From JAJDIA01 sp031555735 (GTDB lineage Bacteria; Bacteroidota; Bacteroidia; Bacteroidales; Tannerellaceae): 64,000 nucleotides of DNA. The position numbers were made by a program, and so were the translations under genes. A model generated the notes under the pieces. It made no database searches. It had not been told where the DNA came from and saw nothing but the letters and a program-made list of their open reading frames with translations. Of this stretch, positions 9,821 to 18,270 are shown piece after piece. The stretch's first letter is position 1. Every line of letters starts with the position of its first letter. The stretch spans positions 47,806 to 111,805 of the forward strand of contig JAVBUE010000002.1 of NCBI GenBank assembly GCA_031555735.1, given 5' to 3'.

Positions 9821-9964
9821 AGACTAACCTATTAAGTAGCATATAAGAGTTACCCGGCTCCCCGCCTTTCAAGGCGGGGAGCCGGGTAACTCTCCCTTAC
9901 ACATCCATATATAGCCACCTAACCACACAAAAGAGGCACATAGATAGTATCCTTTCAAGGCGGA
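9821..9964 (+). repeat. 144-bp palindrome-bearing repeat, copy 1
   Basis: First of two tandem imperfect copies, both starting AGACTAACCTAT. It contains a perfect 23-bp inverted repeat, left arm 9846-9868 and right arm 9871-9893, with only TC between the arms and a core of GGCTCCCCGCCTT. The right half (from about 9890) is a less structured tail shared with copy 2. The stem could act as a terminator or a cruciform. It lies between the receptor gene and a DUF559 gene. Confidence 0.85.
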
Positions 9965-10108
9965 AGACTAACCTATAAGTAGCATATAAGACTAACCAGG
10001 CTCCCCGCCTTTCAAGGCAGGGAGCCGGGTTACTCTCCCTTACACATCCATATACAGCCACTTAACCACACAATAGAGGTACATAGATAGTATCCTTTCA
10101 AGGCGGGA
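9965..10108 (+). repeat. 144-bp palindrome-bearing repeat, copy 2
   Basis: The second copy starts exactly 144 bp after the first. Its stem is shorter and imperfect: left arm 9999-10011, right arm 10014-10026, with one mismatch. The tail is well conserved with copy 1 and ends in CTTTCAAGGCGGG only about 7 bp from the stop codon of the DUF559 gene. The better palindrome of copy 1 suggests that copy 2 has decayed. Confidence 0.85.
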
Positions 10109-10114
10109 TGCCAG

Positions 10115-10486
10115 CTACCCTTTGGCTGTCTTCCAATATTCTCTGATATCGTCCAAAATACATTCGGGATGCTCATATACAAACTTATTCTCATATCGTA
10201 TGAGGTGGATATCTCCCATCTCCTGGATAAAAGAATCTCGTCTTTCGTCGTATCTTTCATTTCCGATATGTACCTGACCGTCTAATTCTATGGCCAGACG
10301 GATTTCCGGGCAGTAAAAATCCACGATGTAAGTCCCTATGCTGTATTGTCTTCGGAATTTTAAACCTTCTACTTGTTTGTTTTTCAAGTATTTCCATAAT
10401 TCTTTTTCAGCAGGAGTACTGTTGTGGCGTAATTGGCTACGGTAGTTTTTTTGATTTTTATGATTGAGCAGGTCGTTAAATCCCAT
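10115..10486 (-). CDS. DUF559 (Vsr-like) endonuclease-domain protein
   Basis: A 124-aa protein from the preferred ATG at 10486. An in-frame ATG at 10546 lies inside a hairpin and would add 20 unlikely residues. It belongs to DUF559, a restriction-endonuclease-like fold related to very-short-patch repair nucleases. Typical segments are STPAEKELW near the N-terminus, KFRRQYSIGTYIVDFYC in the middle, IELDGQVH as the presumed catalytic strand, and an IRYENK segment near the C-terminus. The acidic and His residues of the core are present, so activity is possible. The gene is flanked by a 144-bp repeat at its 3' side and a 22-bp copy of the repeat's head at its 5' side. Biological role is unknown. 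Confidence 0.8.
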   Translation of the reverse strand: MGFNDLLNHKNQKNYRSQLRHNSTPAEKELWKYLKNKQVEGLKFRRQYSIGTYIVDFYCPEIRLAIELDGQVHIGNERYDERRDSFIQEMGDIHLIRYENKFVYEHPECILDDIREYWKTAKG

Positions 10487-10511
10487 AGTTGTTTTCTTTG
10501 TTGAACGGTAA

Positions 10512-10533
10512 AGCATATAAGCGTAACCCGGCT
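10512..10533 (+). repeat. detached 22-bp head of the 144-bp repeat
   Basis: AGCATATAAGCGTAACCCGG followed by CT matches the segment that leads into the stem in copy 1 (9838-9859, two differences) and copy 2 (9981-10002). It lies on the far side of the DUF559 gene, so repeat-derived sequence brackets that gene. Confidence 0.7.
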
Positions 10534-10577
10534 GAGGGTGTGTCATCTGTGTGCCAGACTACTTTTGACACACCCTC
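10534..10577. repeat. 12-bp inverted repeat (hairpin)
   Basis: GAGGGTGTGTCA (10534-10545) and TGACACACCCTC (10566-10577) form a perfect 12-bp stem with a 20-nt loop. It sits between the DUF559 start and the 3' end of the leftward 362-aa gene. It may terminate that gene's transcript, though no T-run follows closely. Confidence 0.65.
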
Positions 10578-10606
10578 GCTGAGATACTTCTGTTTCTATG
10601 GACAGG

Positions 10607-11695
10607 TTAGAGGATGAAGTTAGGGGTGAGGAGGTTGGTTATGTGGGCGATGAGTTGGCTGTCTTTGGTGAGGGGACAGGGTGAGGATGGGGAACCAAGG
10701 GGCTCGAGGGCGTATTCATGGCCGATTTTATCTTCGATCGTAAACCCGATGGGTTGCGCCGACTGGTTTTCGATGAGGGCGGTAACGAGGTAAGACTGGT
10801 TACCGGTCAACGCGGGGAACCGGAGGGTTGCACCGATAGCGTTACGGACGAGGGTCGTAGGGAAGGCTTCGGGGGAGGGAAAGCGGATTTCCATTTTGCC
10901 GCCGGAAATGTATGTGTGTTCGGCGGCGGCGTAAGTGGGGGTTACCGGGGGCATGTTAATGAAGAGGGATGTGGCGTTACCGGTGTCGGCTGTAACATTG
11001 GTGGTATGGAGGATGGCGGTGGCTACGACTTTGATGTCGATGGCGTCGGCGTGTGTGTCTGCCAGGGGGTTGAGTCCGGGCATGGTTTGGTTGTTGGCCA
11101 CAAAGGTGGTGCGCACCGGTAGCTTGTCTATGTCAGCGGCGGTGAGGGTTTTGGTGAATAAGCGTGTTTTTTCGTGGCGGATACGGGTGTATTCGTAGGT
11201 GAGTGCGAAAGCGATGGTGATGGTATCGCCGGGGATGAATTCATAGGGGCTGTAGATGGTGATGACGGGGAGGTTGTCTTTGTCCCATGCGGTTTCGCTC
11301 TCGATTGTTTTCCCGCCGTAGGCGGTGAATACTTTGCGGTTAACGAAGCGCGGGTCTTCGAGGGCGTTGTAGAGATGGAGGATGGGGGTGTCGTGTGTCT
11401 CGAAGTCGCCGTATTCCCGGAGGTAGGCGGAATAGTAGGTGTTGACTTTCGAGAAATAGTTGGATGCGGTTAACTTGCCCGATTTGATATACCCGGCATT
11501 AATAATAGGCCGGAGTTCTTTCTTCAGGGCTTGGATCTCGGCGAAGCTTTGCCGTTGTTTCTGCTGAGCAGGGGTATTGCTTCCGTTTTTAAAGATGCGT
11601 TTAGTGGCGATTGTTACTCCGTTTACATAACGGTACGTAAATTCACCTACTGATCTTCTTCCTTCGCCTACGGCGACGCTGTTTACAGATGCCAT
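10607..11695 (-). CDS. conserved-looking protein of unknown function (DUF6266-like N-terminus)
   Basis: 362 residues, no signal peptide and no membrane segment. I do not recognise it with confidence. The first 60 residues (a glycine-containing lead, YRYVNGVTIATKR, then NTPAQQKQRQSFAEI) recall the N-terminus of DUF6266-type Bacteroidetes proteins. The rest is rich in Thr, Ala and beta-prone stretches (about 120-350), like a multi-strand surface or structural protein. It is isolated: a DUF559 gene lies downstream and a 709-bp non-coding gap with motif arrays upstream. Long uninterrupted coding and ordinary amino-acid use make it a real gene. Function unassigned. Confidence 0.6.
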   Translation of the reverse strand: MASVNSVAVGEGRRSVGEFTYRYVNGVTIATKRIFKNGSNTPAQQKQRQSFAEIQALKKELRPIINAGYIKSGKLTASNYFSKVNTYYSAYLREYGDFETHDTPILHLYNALEDPRFVNRKVFTAYGGKTIESETAWDKDNLPVITIYSPYEFIPGDTITIAFALTYEYTRIRHEKTRLFTKTLTAADIDKLPVRTTFVANNQTMPGLNPLADTHADAIDIKVVATAILHTTNVTADTGNATSLFINMPPVTPTYAAAEHTYISGGKMEIRFPSPEAFPTTLVRNAIGATLRFPALTGNQSYLVTALIENQSAQPIGFTIEDKIGHEYALEPLGSPSSPCPLTKDSQLIAHITNLLTPNFIL

Positions 11696-11858
11696 TTTTC
11701 AAATGTTTTTTGCCTTTAGGATAGCCATGGTTTCGATTCAGGTTATACTAAGGCTGGTTAAGTAAAAAATTAAATAGTTCTCGTTTGGTTAACTTTCGAT
11801 AATGTATCTCTGGTTTCCGGTTGCAAGTTTAGATATTCTTTTTGGATTGTGCAAATGG

Positions 11859-11962
11859 TAGGAGATACTAAGGAGGCACATAGGAGGTACTAAGGAGGTA
11901 CATAGGAGAAGGTAGGAGGAAGGTAGGAGAAACTAAGGAGAAAGGTAGGAGCGAGGTAGGAG
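11859..11962 (+). repeat. array of ten (T/A)AGGAG motifs
   Basis: Ten TAGGAG or AAGGAG motifs occur in 104 bp at steps of about 10 to 12 bp, with short variable linkers such as GTAC, AAGG and AAAC. The step is close to one helical turn. It is not coding. It begins about 165 bp upstream of the start of the leftward 362-aa gene. Confidence 0.8.
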
Positions 11963-12337
11963 AACGTAGTACGAAAAGGTAGGTTTTCTGTACGAAAGGT
12001 ATATATTTGCAGTACGAAGTGCTTTTTATGGCAATATGACACGTTGCGGCAGAAGGCGGTCTGACGAAATGGTAGTTAAGAGGTGAGTTTGGTGTCGATG
12101 TGAAAGATTGTTATGGAAGGCGGTGTGTCAAAATGATAACAGGTGTATTTTGTGGGGGATGGTTTTTGTGAAAAAAAAGGGGGAAGAGAGGAGATTTTGC
12201 GTTAGCAAACATTAACGTTTTTGAACCAATTATTAACGTTTGGCAACCATCCGTTTGGGGGATGCAGGGGCTACCGGGAATCAAATACAGCGCATGAGCC
12301 TAAACAGAAAAGCAGGTCGTATTTGGTTAAAAAAAGG

Positions 12338-12387
12338 CCTCCCTCCTTTGCTCCGTTGAAGGATCAACGGCAGCGCAAAGAGGGAGG
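12338..12387 (-). terminator. terminator of the 213-aa secreted-protein gene
   Basis: A long imperfect stem (arms 12338-12359 and 12364-12387; CCTCCCTC pairs with GAGGGAGG, CCGTTGA with TCAACGG). Read leftward it is followed by CTTTTTTT, a typical Rho-independent tail, just after the stop at 12405. Confidence 0.8.
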
Positions 12388-12404
12388 AGTATGAGTATCG
12401 GAGG

Positions 12405-13046
12405 TCAGAACTTCTCGATCAGTTTCAGTGCGTCTTCAGCCTGTTGGAAGTTGACGTTGGCAGACTTGATATAGTCTTTGATGGCCTGTTGATCGGCTGC
12501 TGGATACAACTTCAGGAAAGCCTTGGCATCCGTGAACTTCTTCAGTTTTTCGCCACGCAGCAGATAATAGGTATTTTCATACGTAACCTCATACAAATCG
12601 ACTTCGGGCTTGCTCATGCCGAGGTTTTGCATGCGGCTCACGTCGAGCGCCTGGACGTTACCCTGCGTACGGCTACCCGCGACACCTTCTTTTCCTTTGG
12701 CTTTTAAGCGGACTTTCCAATCGATAAAAAGCGCCTGGTCGCCAGCGGGCACCACTTCAAGGAAATAACGCTGGTACGGGATAAATGTACGGCCGGCCAC
12801 CACCACGGAGTCAATCATGTTTACTCCTTCGAGTACCATCCGCGTGCTGCCGTCGTAATAATTCATCCGGCGGTTGACCGGGTCGTAATTGAAGGTAGTC
12901 GTGGTAACCGACCTGTCCTTCTGGAACGCTTTCCCCTGGGTAAACGACTCCAGTAGAAATACTTCCTGGGGCGCTTTTTGCTGGGCGGCCATCCAACTGC
13001 ATACACCGCACAACATCGTCATCACTAACATATACCGTGTTTTCAT
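12405..13046 (-). CDS. secreted protein of unknown function next to susCD
   Basis: 213 residues with a clear signal peptide (about 1-21, ending before QQKAPQ), so periplasmic or exported. No family recognised. The body contains a beta-rich part with FNYDPVNRRMNYYDG and a charged helical C-terminus rich in Lys and Ala. It follows the susD gene on the same strand but has its own TATCTTTG promoter element and its own terminator, with a second terminator separating it from susD. It may therefore be independently expressed although it lies at the end of the nutrient locus. Confidence 0.75.
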   Translation of the reverse strand: MKTRYMLVMTMLCGVCSWMAAQQKAPQEVFLLESFTQGKAFQKDRSVTTTTFNYDPVNRRMNYYDGSTRMVLEGVNMIDSVVVAGRTFIPYQRYFLEVVPAGDQALFIDWKVRLKAKGKEGVAGSRTQGNVQALDVSRMQNLGMSKPEVDLYEVTYENTYYLLRGEKLKKFTDAKAFLKLYPAADQQAIKDYIKSANVNFQQAEDALKLIEKF

Positions 13047-13077
13047 GTCCTATCGTTTTTTAATGGAAATTTGTAAA

Positions 13078-13085
13078 CAAAGATA
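13078..13085 (-). promoter_or_regulatory. -7 promoter element for the 213-aa gene
   Basis: TATCTTTG on the minus strand, 31 bp before the start, matches TAnnTTTG and lies just past the susD terminator. Confidence 0.5.
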
Positions 13086-13093
13086 AAATTTAA

Positions 13094-13122
13094 AAAGCCG
13101 CCGCAGGAAATACGGCGGCTTT
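13094..13122 (-). terminator. terminator after susD
   Basis: A perfect 10-bp stem AAAGCCGCCG / CGGCGGCTTT with a 9-nt loop. Read leftward it ends GGCGGCTTTTT, a Rho-independent terminator 21 bp after the susD stop. Confidence 0.85.
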
Positions 13123-13143
13123 CTACCAGATATTTAACAAAGA

Positions 13144-14829
13144 TTACTTCTTATCCCACCAGAGACGTCCGAATTCGTTTTGCACATTGCCGAAATCCGG
13201 ATCAGTAGCCATATCATCGATACGTTTCACCTGGTTAGCATAGTTTACCGTACCTTCCACCGGATAAGAGAAACGGGCTCTGCGCGGAACCTGTTGCACC
13301 GTACCGTTCAGTGTACATACTTCAGCTTTCAGGATCGTACCGTTTGCATTCGGATAACCTGTACGTCTGTACAAGCACCATCCTTCGTTCGAGTTCTTGA
13401 AGTCTTCGATAAATGTCTGAGCCCAGATCTGTTCCTTACCGGTTGCCGGATTCCATTTGATACCTTCCTGGTTCATAAATTCGGTGATCTCGGCATTGGT
13501 CATCGCTTCATAATCATGGATCTTGCAATAGCTACCCACCTTATTCCACAGACGCAAAGAGCTTTCCACACCTTCCGTGTACCACTGTTCGGCTGTCTTG
13601 CTGCTGCTAACACCTTCCAGTACAAATTCGGCTGCCATGAAGCAGAAGTCAGCATGCGTTACGTTCGGATACCAGGTACCGCCGCTACCACCATCGTAGT
13701 AACCACCAAACACGCGGGTTTGCGGTTTGTTTACAGCTTGCAAATCCACCCCATTCAATGTACGTTGTTTGTATTTGGACGTTTCGCGGGCATCGGTTAA
13801 TTTATCAAAACTGGCCGTCCCCCCCATCCAACGGCCAAAGTCTGCCGGGATCAGATCCGTCGGGTTAGCTGCGTTATACGCAGACACATTCGCCGGTGTC
13901 AGGTTGTTGATGCGGAAGAACATACGGCGGCGCGGGTCGTTGTACTTGTTCAGATAGTCCATCATCATATTGGAGGAACGAATCAGGTCATTGATCGAAT
14001 AATAGTCGCCATTATCCGAGAATTTGCCATCCAACCAGAAAATAAATGAATCGTCGAAGGTGCCGGGCAGGTCGCCGGGAGTAGCCAATACTTCGGTAGC
14101 AATGGCTTTCGCTTTCGCCATATCCCGTTTCATATAACGCAAGGCAATACGCAGGCGGAGAGCATTGGCTGCCTTCACCCATTTGGTCATATCACCGTTA
14201 TATGCAGCATCAAATCCGGCCAATGATACCTGGTCGGTATTTGACTTGAACTTGCTGATAGCGGTTTTCAACTCACCATCCCAGATCCCGTACAGGCTTT
14301 CCTGTGTATCGAAAGCCGGTTCCGTGATATCGCCACCCGAACGTAACGCCCAACCTTGTGTATAAGCCAATGAGCCTTGTGAGTCGGAAGTAATGATACC
14401 CTGGTAGATCAAGGATACACGAGCAGCTTCGATCGCATTGGAATAACGCGCCTGCTCAGCTTCGGGCACATTGGTCTTTACGTAATATTCCATGTGTTTC
14501 ATATAGGAACCCGACGCCATGAAGCAGTCGTTGTACCGCTGCAGGAAGATATTTGGGTTCAGATAAGTATATGTAGTAGCTGTATTACCGATCACGCGGC
14601 AACCATACTGGTTCCAACGCATCTGAGCCAGGTAATAGTCGTAATACCATTCCCAGGAACTGTTACGCGTAAACCGTTGCACATCGAACAGGAAACGTTC
14701 GGGATCCACATCATAGATAGTGGCTACGTTGGAGTTGATATCCACGAAGCCATCCGTACAACTGTCTAATGTCAGTGTCAGGGCTGCTCCGGTCATCATC
14801 AACATGATTCCTTTCTTTATCGCTTTCAT
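13144..14829 (-). CDS. SusD/RagB-like outer-membrane lipoprotein
   Basis: 561 residues from the chosen ATG at 14829. An upstream ATG at 14844 abuts the susC stop and would put five extra residues before the signal peptide. Lipoprotein signal with LDSC as lipobox. After it, FVDINSN is the hallmark of the SusD-like_2 subgroup, followed by the helical TPR-type scaffold to the C-terminus. SusD proteins form a lid on the SusC barrel and capture the ligand at the cell surface. The gene lies 15 bp after susC and is closed by a strong terminator. No glycoside hydrolase is nearby, and SusD-like_2 members are not restricted to glycans, so the ligand is open. Confidence 0.93.
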   Translation of the reverse strand: MKAIKKGIMLMMTGAALTLTLDSCTDGFVDINSNVATIYDVDPERFLFDVQRFTRNSSWEWYYDYYLAQMRWNQYGCRVIGNTATTYTYLNPNIFLQRYNDCFMASGSYMKHMEYYVKTNVPEAEQARYSNAIEAARVSLIYQGIITSDSQGSLAYTQGWALRSGGDITEPAFDTQESLYGIWDGELKTAISKFKSNTDQVSLAGFDAAYNGDMTKWVKAANALRLRIALRYMKRDMAKAKAIATEVLATPGDLPGTFDDSFIFWLDGKFSDNGDYYSINDLIRSSNMMMDYLNKYNDPRRRMFFRINNLTPANVSAYNAANPTDLIPADFGRWMGGTASFDKLTDARETSKYKQRTLNGVDLQAVNKPQTRVFGGYYDGGSGGTWYPNVTHADFCFMAAEFVLEGVSSSKTAEQWYTEGVESSLRLWNKVGSYCKIHDYEAMTNAEITEFMNQEGIKWNPATGKEQIWAQTFIEDFKNSNEGWCLYRRTGYPNANGTILKAEVCTLNGTVQQVPRRARFSYPVEGTVNYANQVKRIDDMATDPDFGNVQNEFGRLWWDKK

Positions 14830-14844
14830 AGAATTTTCAATCAT

Positions 14845-17800
14845 TTAAAATGTAACATTAACAGTGAAACCAAATCTCCGGGTATAAGCGCCACCACCAA
14901 TTTCACCGAACTCGTAGCTGCGGTTAGAGGCCAGACCTTCTGGGTGAATATTATCAGGCAGGCTGTTGTACAGATAACAAAGGTTATTGGCAACCAAGCC
15001 CAGTCTCATTTGCTGGATATACGCCTTGCGCGTCCATTCCGTAGGCAATACATAGTTCAAAGACACTTCACGCAAGGATACCCATGAACATTCAAGGACA
15101 GCCTCTTCGCGGATACCGGTTCCCCAGCTATGCATATTGCTATAGTATTCATAGGCTGACAGCGGTTTTACAAGACCTTGTTCGTAGGCTTGCTGATAGC
15201 TCATACCGCTAACATCCTGTCCACCGATCTTTGTCCCGTCATTGAATACGCCTTCAGGAATCATACCGTCATACACTTTGCGGCCATCGCTTAAGGTTCT
15301 TTCCAAGCCACCATATTCCTGCGTACGACCTACCAGCGAGCTACCGATGGTACCGGTGTAACGTCCGTAGTTGTATGTACCGGAAGCGATGTTACCACCC
15401 CAACGGGCATCCAATACCACGCCAAGGCTTACGTTCTTGTAGGAAAGGTTAGAGCTTAAACCGCCCAACAGATTGGGTTGGATTTCGCCCACTTTTTCAG
15501 AAACACCTGAGCGGATCCAGCTACCATTGGCATTCAACAGCTTTTCGCCTTTATCATTACGCATATACGTATAAGGTGTGTAAATATCACCGTAAGAACC
15601 ACCTACCGTAGCATACGCCGTGAGATCCATCACACCACCTTCGATTTCGTATTTATCCAATCCTTCGGTCAGCGCAACGATCTTGTTCTGGTTGTGTGTC
15701 ATATTCAACGTAATATCCCAGTTCCAGTCTTTCGTCTGGATCGGTTTGGCGTTCAACACGATTTCAATACCGCTGTTCTGGATGTCGCCGGCATTGATCC
15801 AACGACGGTTCATACCGGTTTCACGCGCTTGAGCCAACGCTACGATCTGGTTGCGGGTATTATTCTTGTACCAGGTAAAGTCCACACCAAAACGGTTCTG
15901 GAAGAATTTCAGTTCGGCTCCGAATTCGATAGCCGTCTGCCGTTCCGGTTTCAGGTGCAGGTTACGCAAGTCGTTGGAGTCGAACACATACAACGGGTAT
16001 TCGGTACCGTTCAACGGGCTTACATAGGTATTCTGTCCGTCATTGATCTTGTAATAACCAATACTTGTCAGATAAGGATCACAGTCATTACCTACAATCG
16101 CAAACGAACCTCTTACTTTAGCAAACGACAGGAAATCGGGCATTTGATCGCGGAATGTTTCCGTGATGATCCAAGAAGAACTTACCGACGGATAAAAATA
16201 AGACATCGTACCGGAACCATCCTTGTAGATCAGGGATGACGACCAGTCGTTACGTCCGGTGATATCCAGGAACAGTTGGCTCTTCCAGTCTAAGTTCACA
16301 TACGCATAAACACTATTGATACGTTTCCGGTCTGTATTCAAACGGACTTCATTGGTAACCTGTTTAACCGAGTTGGTCATATCCCATTTGTACGGAATAC
16401 GCAAACCACCCTGTGAATAGGTACGGTAATAATTACGCGATTTGTTCCACTGTTCGATGGCCACAGAACCGTTCACACCGAAATCGCCAAACTGGCGGGT
16501 AGCGTTCACCATCGCTGTCAGTTTATACTCGTCCACATCATTCTTATTGATGCGGTATTCGGCGCCGGAGTAATCAGCCTGGCCCGTAGCGACGATTTTA
16601 TCCTCGCGGATAGAATATAATTTATTGTAGTCGCCCATCAACTTCACGTTCAACCAGTCGGTGATCGTAAATTTCAGGTTCAGGTTACCACGGAAGTTAT
16701 CTTCCTGCTGTTCCTTGTTGTTCACGAACTGATCCCATAATTTACCGGAATAACCCGTCGGGTCTTTTCCATTCCAACCGTCACCCTTTTCATTCATGTA
16801 ATTGTCTAACCAATAAGTCGTATCATACGTACGCGGCATACCATACACGAAGTCGTAGATCGGTGATCCGCCCCCACCCTGTTTGGTCGGGTTCTTCGTA
16901 TCCGAACGTACCCAGCTTACAATCGCTTCCGCGTTCAGGAACTTGCTGATGTCGCGGTTGGCGTTCAAGCTAAAACTGTTACGGCCGTAATCATTATTCA
17001 GTGTTGTACCGTTCGACTCCAGGTGTGAATAGGAGAAACGGAAAGAGCCCTTTTCATCACCACCCTGGATAGCCACGTTGGTATTCATGTACTGACCGGT
17101 CTGATACAACTGATCGACATTATTCTTCTGGGCAGCATACATCCAATCCAAAGAACCCTGTTTATACGGTTTGCCATCGAAGGCAGGACCGAAGTTCATA
17201 AGCTCAGACGTGGTACGGTTTTCCGTTCCGTCCGGATTCAACGGCCATACAGTCGTCGTACCTGGACCGAATTCGTTCTGCAGGTCGGGGAATCCATATA
17301 CCTTATCCCACATCATGGAGTGCGTCACAGATACACCTACACCTTCACTTCTTTTCCCTTTTTTGGTCGTGATCATCACAACCCCGTTGGCTGCGCGTGA
17401 ACCATACAAAGCGGTAGCGGCGGCACCTTTCAATACGGAAACCGACTCAAAGTCGTCCGAGTTCAGGTTCTTGATACCGTTACCGAAGTCCTGCTGCGCT
17501 CCCCACTGGGCGCTTTCAGTAATGTCGTTGCTCAGGATCGTACCGTCGATCACGAAGATCGGCTGGTTGTTCTTCTGCAAAGAGGTATTACCACGGATGA
17601 TGATACGGTTGGACGACTGCGGACCGGAAGATCCCATATTGATCTGTACCCCGGCAACCTTACCCTGCAACCCGTTGATCGGGTTTACAACGTTTACCTT
17701 GGCGATATCATCCCCTTTGATTTCGGTCATGGCATAACCCAGACCTTTCTTCTGGCGGTTCATACCCAGCGCGGTAACCACTACTTCACCCAACGCCTGT

Positions 17801-18141
17801 GAATCTTCCACCAACGTGATTTTCAAGTTACTTTGGCCTGTGAATTTGATTTCCTGAGAAATGAAACCGATGAACGAGACCGTAATCACGTCCCCATTGT
17901 TTACATCCAACGAAAAGTCACCATCAAGGTTGGTAATCGTACCGTTCGAGGTACCCTTTACAAATACAGATGCTCCCGCCACAGGGCCGAATGCATCTTT
18001 TACGTTCCCCTTCACCGTTTGCTTCTGCTGGGCAATGGCAACGTCTTTACTCGCGGTCTTGTCGGCAGCATAAACGTTCCCCAACGAACAGCATGCTGCA
18101 GCCAATAGAACGAGGCTTACAGATTTAAAAAATCTCAACAT
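14845..18141 (-). CDS. SusC/RagA family TonB-linked outer-membrane protein
   Basis: A 1098-aa SusC-type transporter. Signal peptide at about 1-25; CarboxypepD_reg-like domain at about 42-118; TonB plug beginning LGEVVVTALGM and including the RagA-type segment IIIRGNTSL...PIFVIDG; then a 22-strand-type barrel with the C-terminal RRFGFTVNVTF. It forms the pore under the SusD lid encoded next. It is transcribed away from the hybrid regulator at 18362, the classic arrangement of a regulator with its target transporter. A TACGTTTG element lies 62 bp upstream. Confidence 0.95.
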   Translation of the reverse strand: MLRFFKSVSLVLLAAACCSLGNVYAADKTASKDVAIAQQKQTVKGNVKDAFGPVAGASVFVKGTSNGTITNLDGDFSLDVNNGDVITVSFIGFISQEIKFTGQSNLKITLVEDSQALGEVVVTALGMNRQKKGLGYAMTEIKGDDIAKVNVVNPINGLQGKVAGVQINMGSSGPQSSNRIIIRGNTSLQKNNQPIFVIDGTILSNDITESAQWGAQQDFGNGIKNLNSDDFESVSVLKGAAATALYGSRAANGVVMITTKKGKRSEGVGVSVTHSMMWDKVYGFPDLQNEFGPGTTTVWPLNPDGTENRTTSELMNFGPAFDGKPYKQGSLDWMYAAQKNNVDQLYQTGQYMNTNVAIQGGDEKGSFRFSYSHLESNGTTLNNDYGRNSFSLNANRDISKFLNAEAIVSWVRSDTKNPTKQGGGGSPIYDFVYGMPRTYDTTYWLDNYMNEKGDGWNGKDPTGYSGKLWDQFVNNKEQQEDNFRGNLNLKFTITDWLNVKLMGDYNKLYSIREDKIVATGQADYSGAEYRINKNDVDEYKLTAMVNATRQFGDFGVNGSVAIEQWNKSRNYYRTYSQGGLRIPYKWDMTNSVKQVTNEVRLNTDRKRINSVYAYVNLDWKSQLFLDITGRNDWSSSLIYKDGSGTMSYFYPSVSSSWIITETFRDQMPDFLSFAKVRGSFAIVGNDCDPYLTSIGYYKINDGQNTYVSPLNGTEYPLYVFDSNDLRNLHLKPERQTAIEFGAELKFFQNRFGVDFTWYKNNTRNQIVALAQARETGMNRRWINAGDIQNSGIEIVLNAKPIQTKDWNWDITLNMTHNQNKIVALTEGLDKYEIEGGVMDLTAYATVGGSYGDIYTPYTYMRNDKGEKLLNANGSWIRSGVSEKVGEIQPNLLGGLSSNLSYKNVSLGVVLDARWGGNIASGTYNYGRYTGTIGSSLVGRTQEYGGLERTLSDGRKVYDGMIPEGVFNDGTKIGGQDVSGMSYQQAYEQGLVKPLSAYEYYSNMHSWGTGIREEAVLECSWVSLREVSLNYVLPTEWTRKAYIQQMRLGLVANNLCYLYNSLPDNIHPEGLASNRSYEFGEIGGGAYTRRFGFTVNVTF

Positions 18142-18202
18142 ACGAATTGATTTTTAAGTTTAACATAAAGTCCACTATTTACTCACTATTTACTTTTATT
18201 CG

Positions 18203-18210
18203 CAAACGTA
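18203..18210 (-). promoter_or_regulatory. -7 promoter element for susC
   Basis: TACGTTTG on the minus strand matches TAnnTTTG, 62 bp before the susC start. No good -33 TTTG is visible, as expected for an activator-dependent promoter. Confidence 0.5.
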
Positions 18211-18262
18211 TTAAATTATGTTATTCCCCTATTGTTTCCAGCATCTGTATCATATAATATAT

Positions 18263-18270
18263 TAGTTTTG
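18263..18270 (+). promoter_or_regulatory. possible -7 element for the hybrid regulator
   Basis: TAGTTTTG on the plus strand, 92 bp before the start at 18362, matches TAnnTTTG. It directly precedes the direct repeat at 18271. Confidence 0.4.

Larger units (their letters stand above)
11696..12404. other. 709-bp gap with short repeat arrays
   Basis: No credible gene on either strand. It holds an array of (T/A)AGGAG motifs (11859-11962), an imperfect direct repeat with a 64-bp step (12051 and 12115), two copies of ATTAACGTTT near 12210-12240, and a terminator at the right end. The promoter of the 362-aa gene should lie near 11700-11800 but is not obvious. Confidence 0.6.

Noticed and set aside
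10487..10546. Longer N-terminus for the DUF559 protein
   Set aside because: The upstream ATG lies in a hairpin and repeat sequence, and the added residues do not match the family.
11859..11962. Possible CRISPR array
   Set aside because: Units are 6-7 bp with 4-5-bp linkers, far too short for repeats and spacers, and no cas gene is near.
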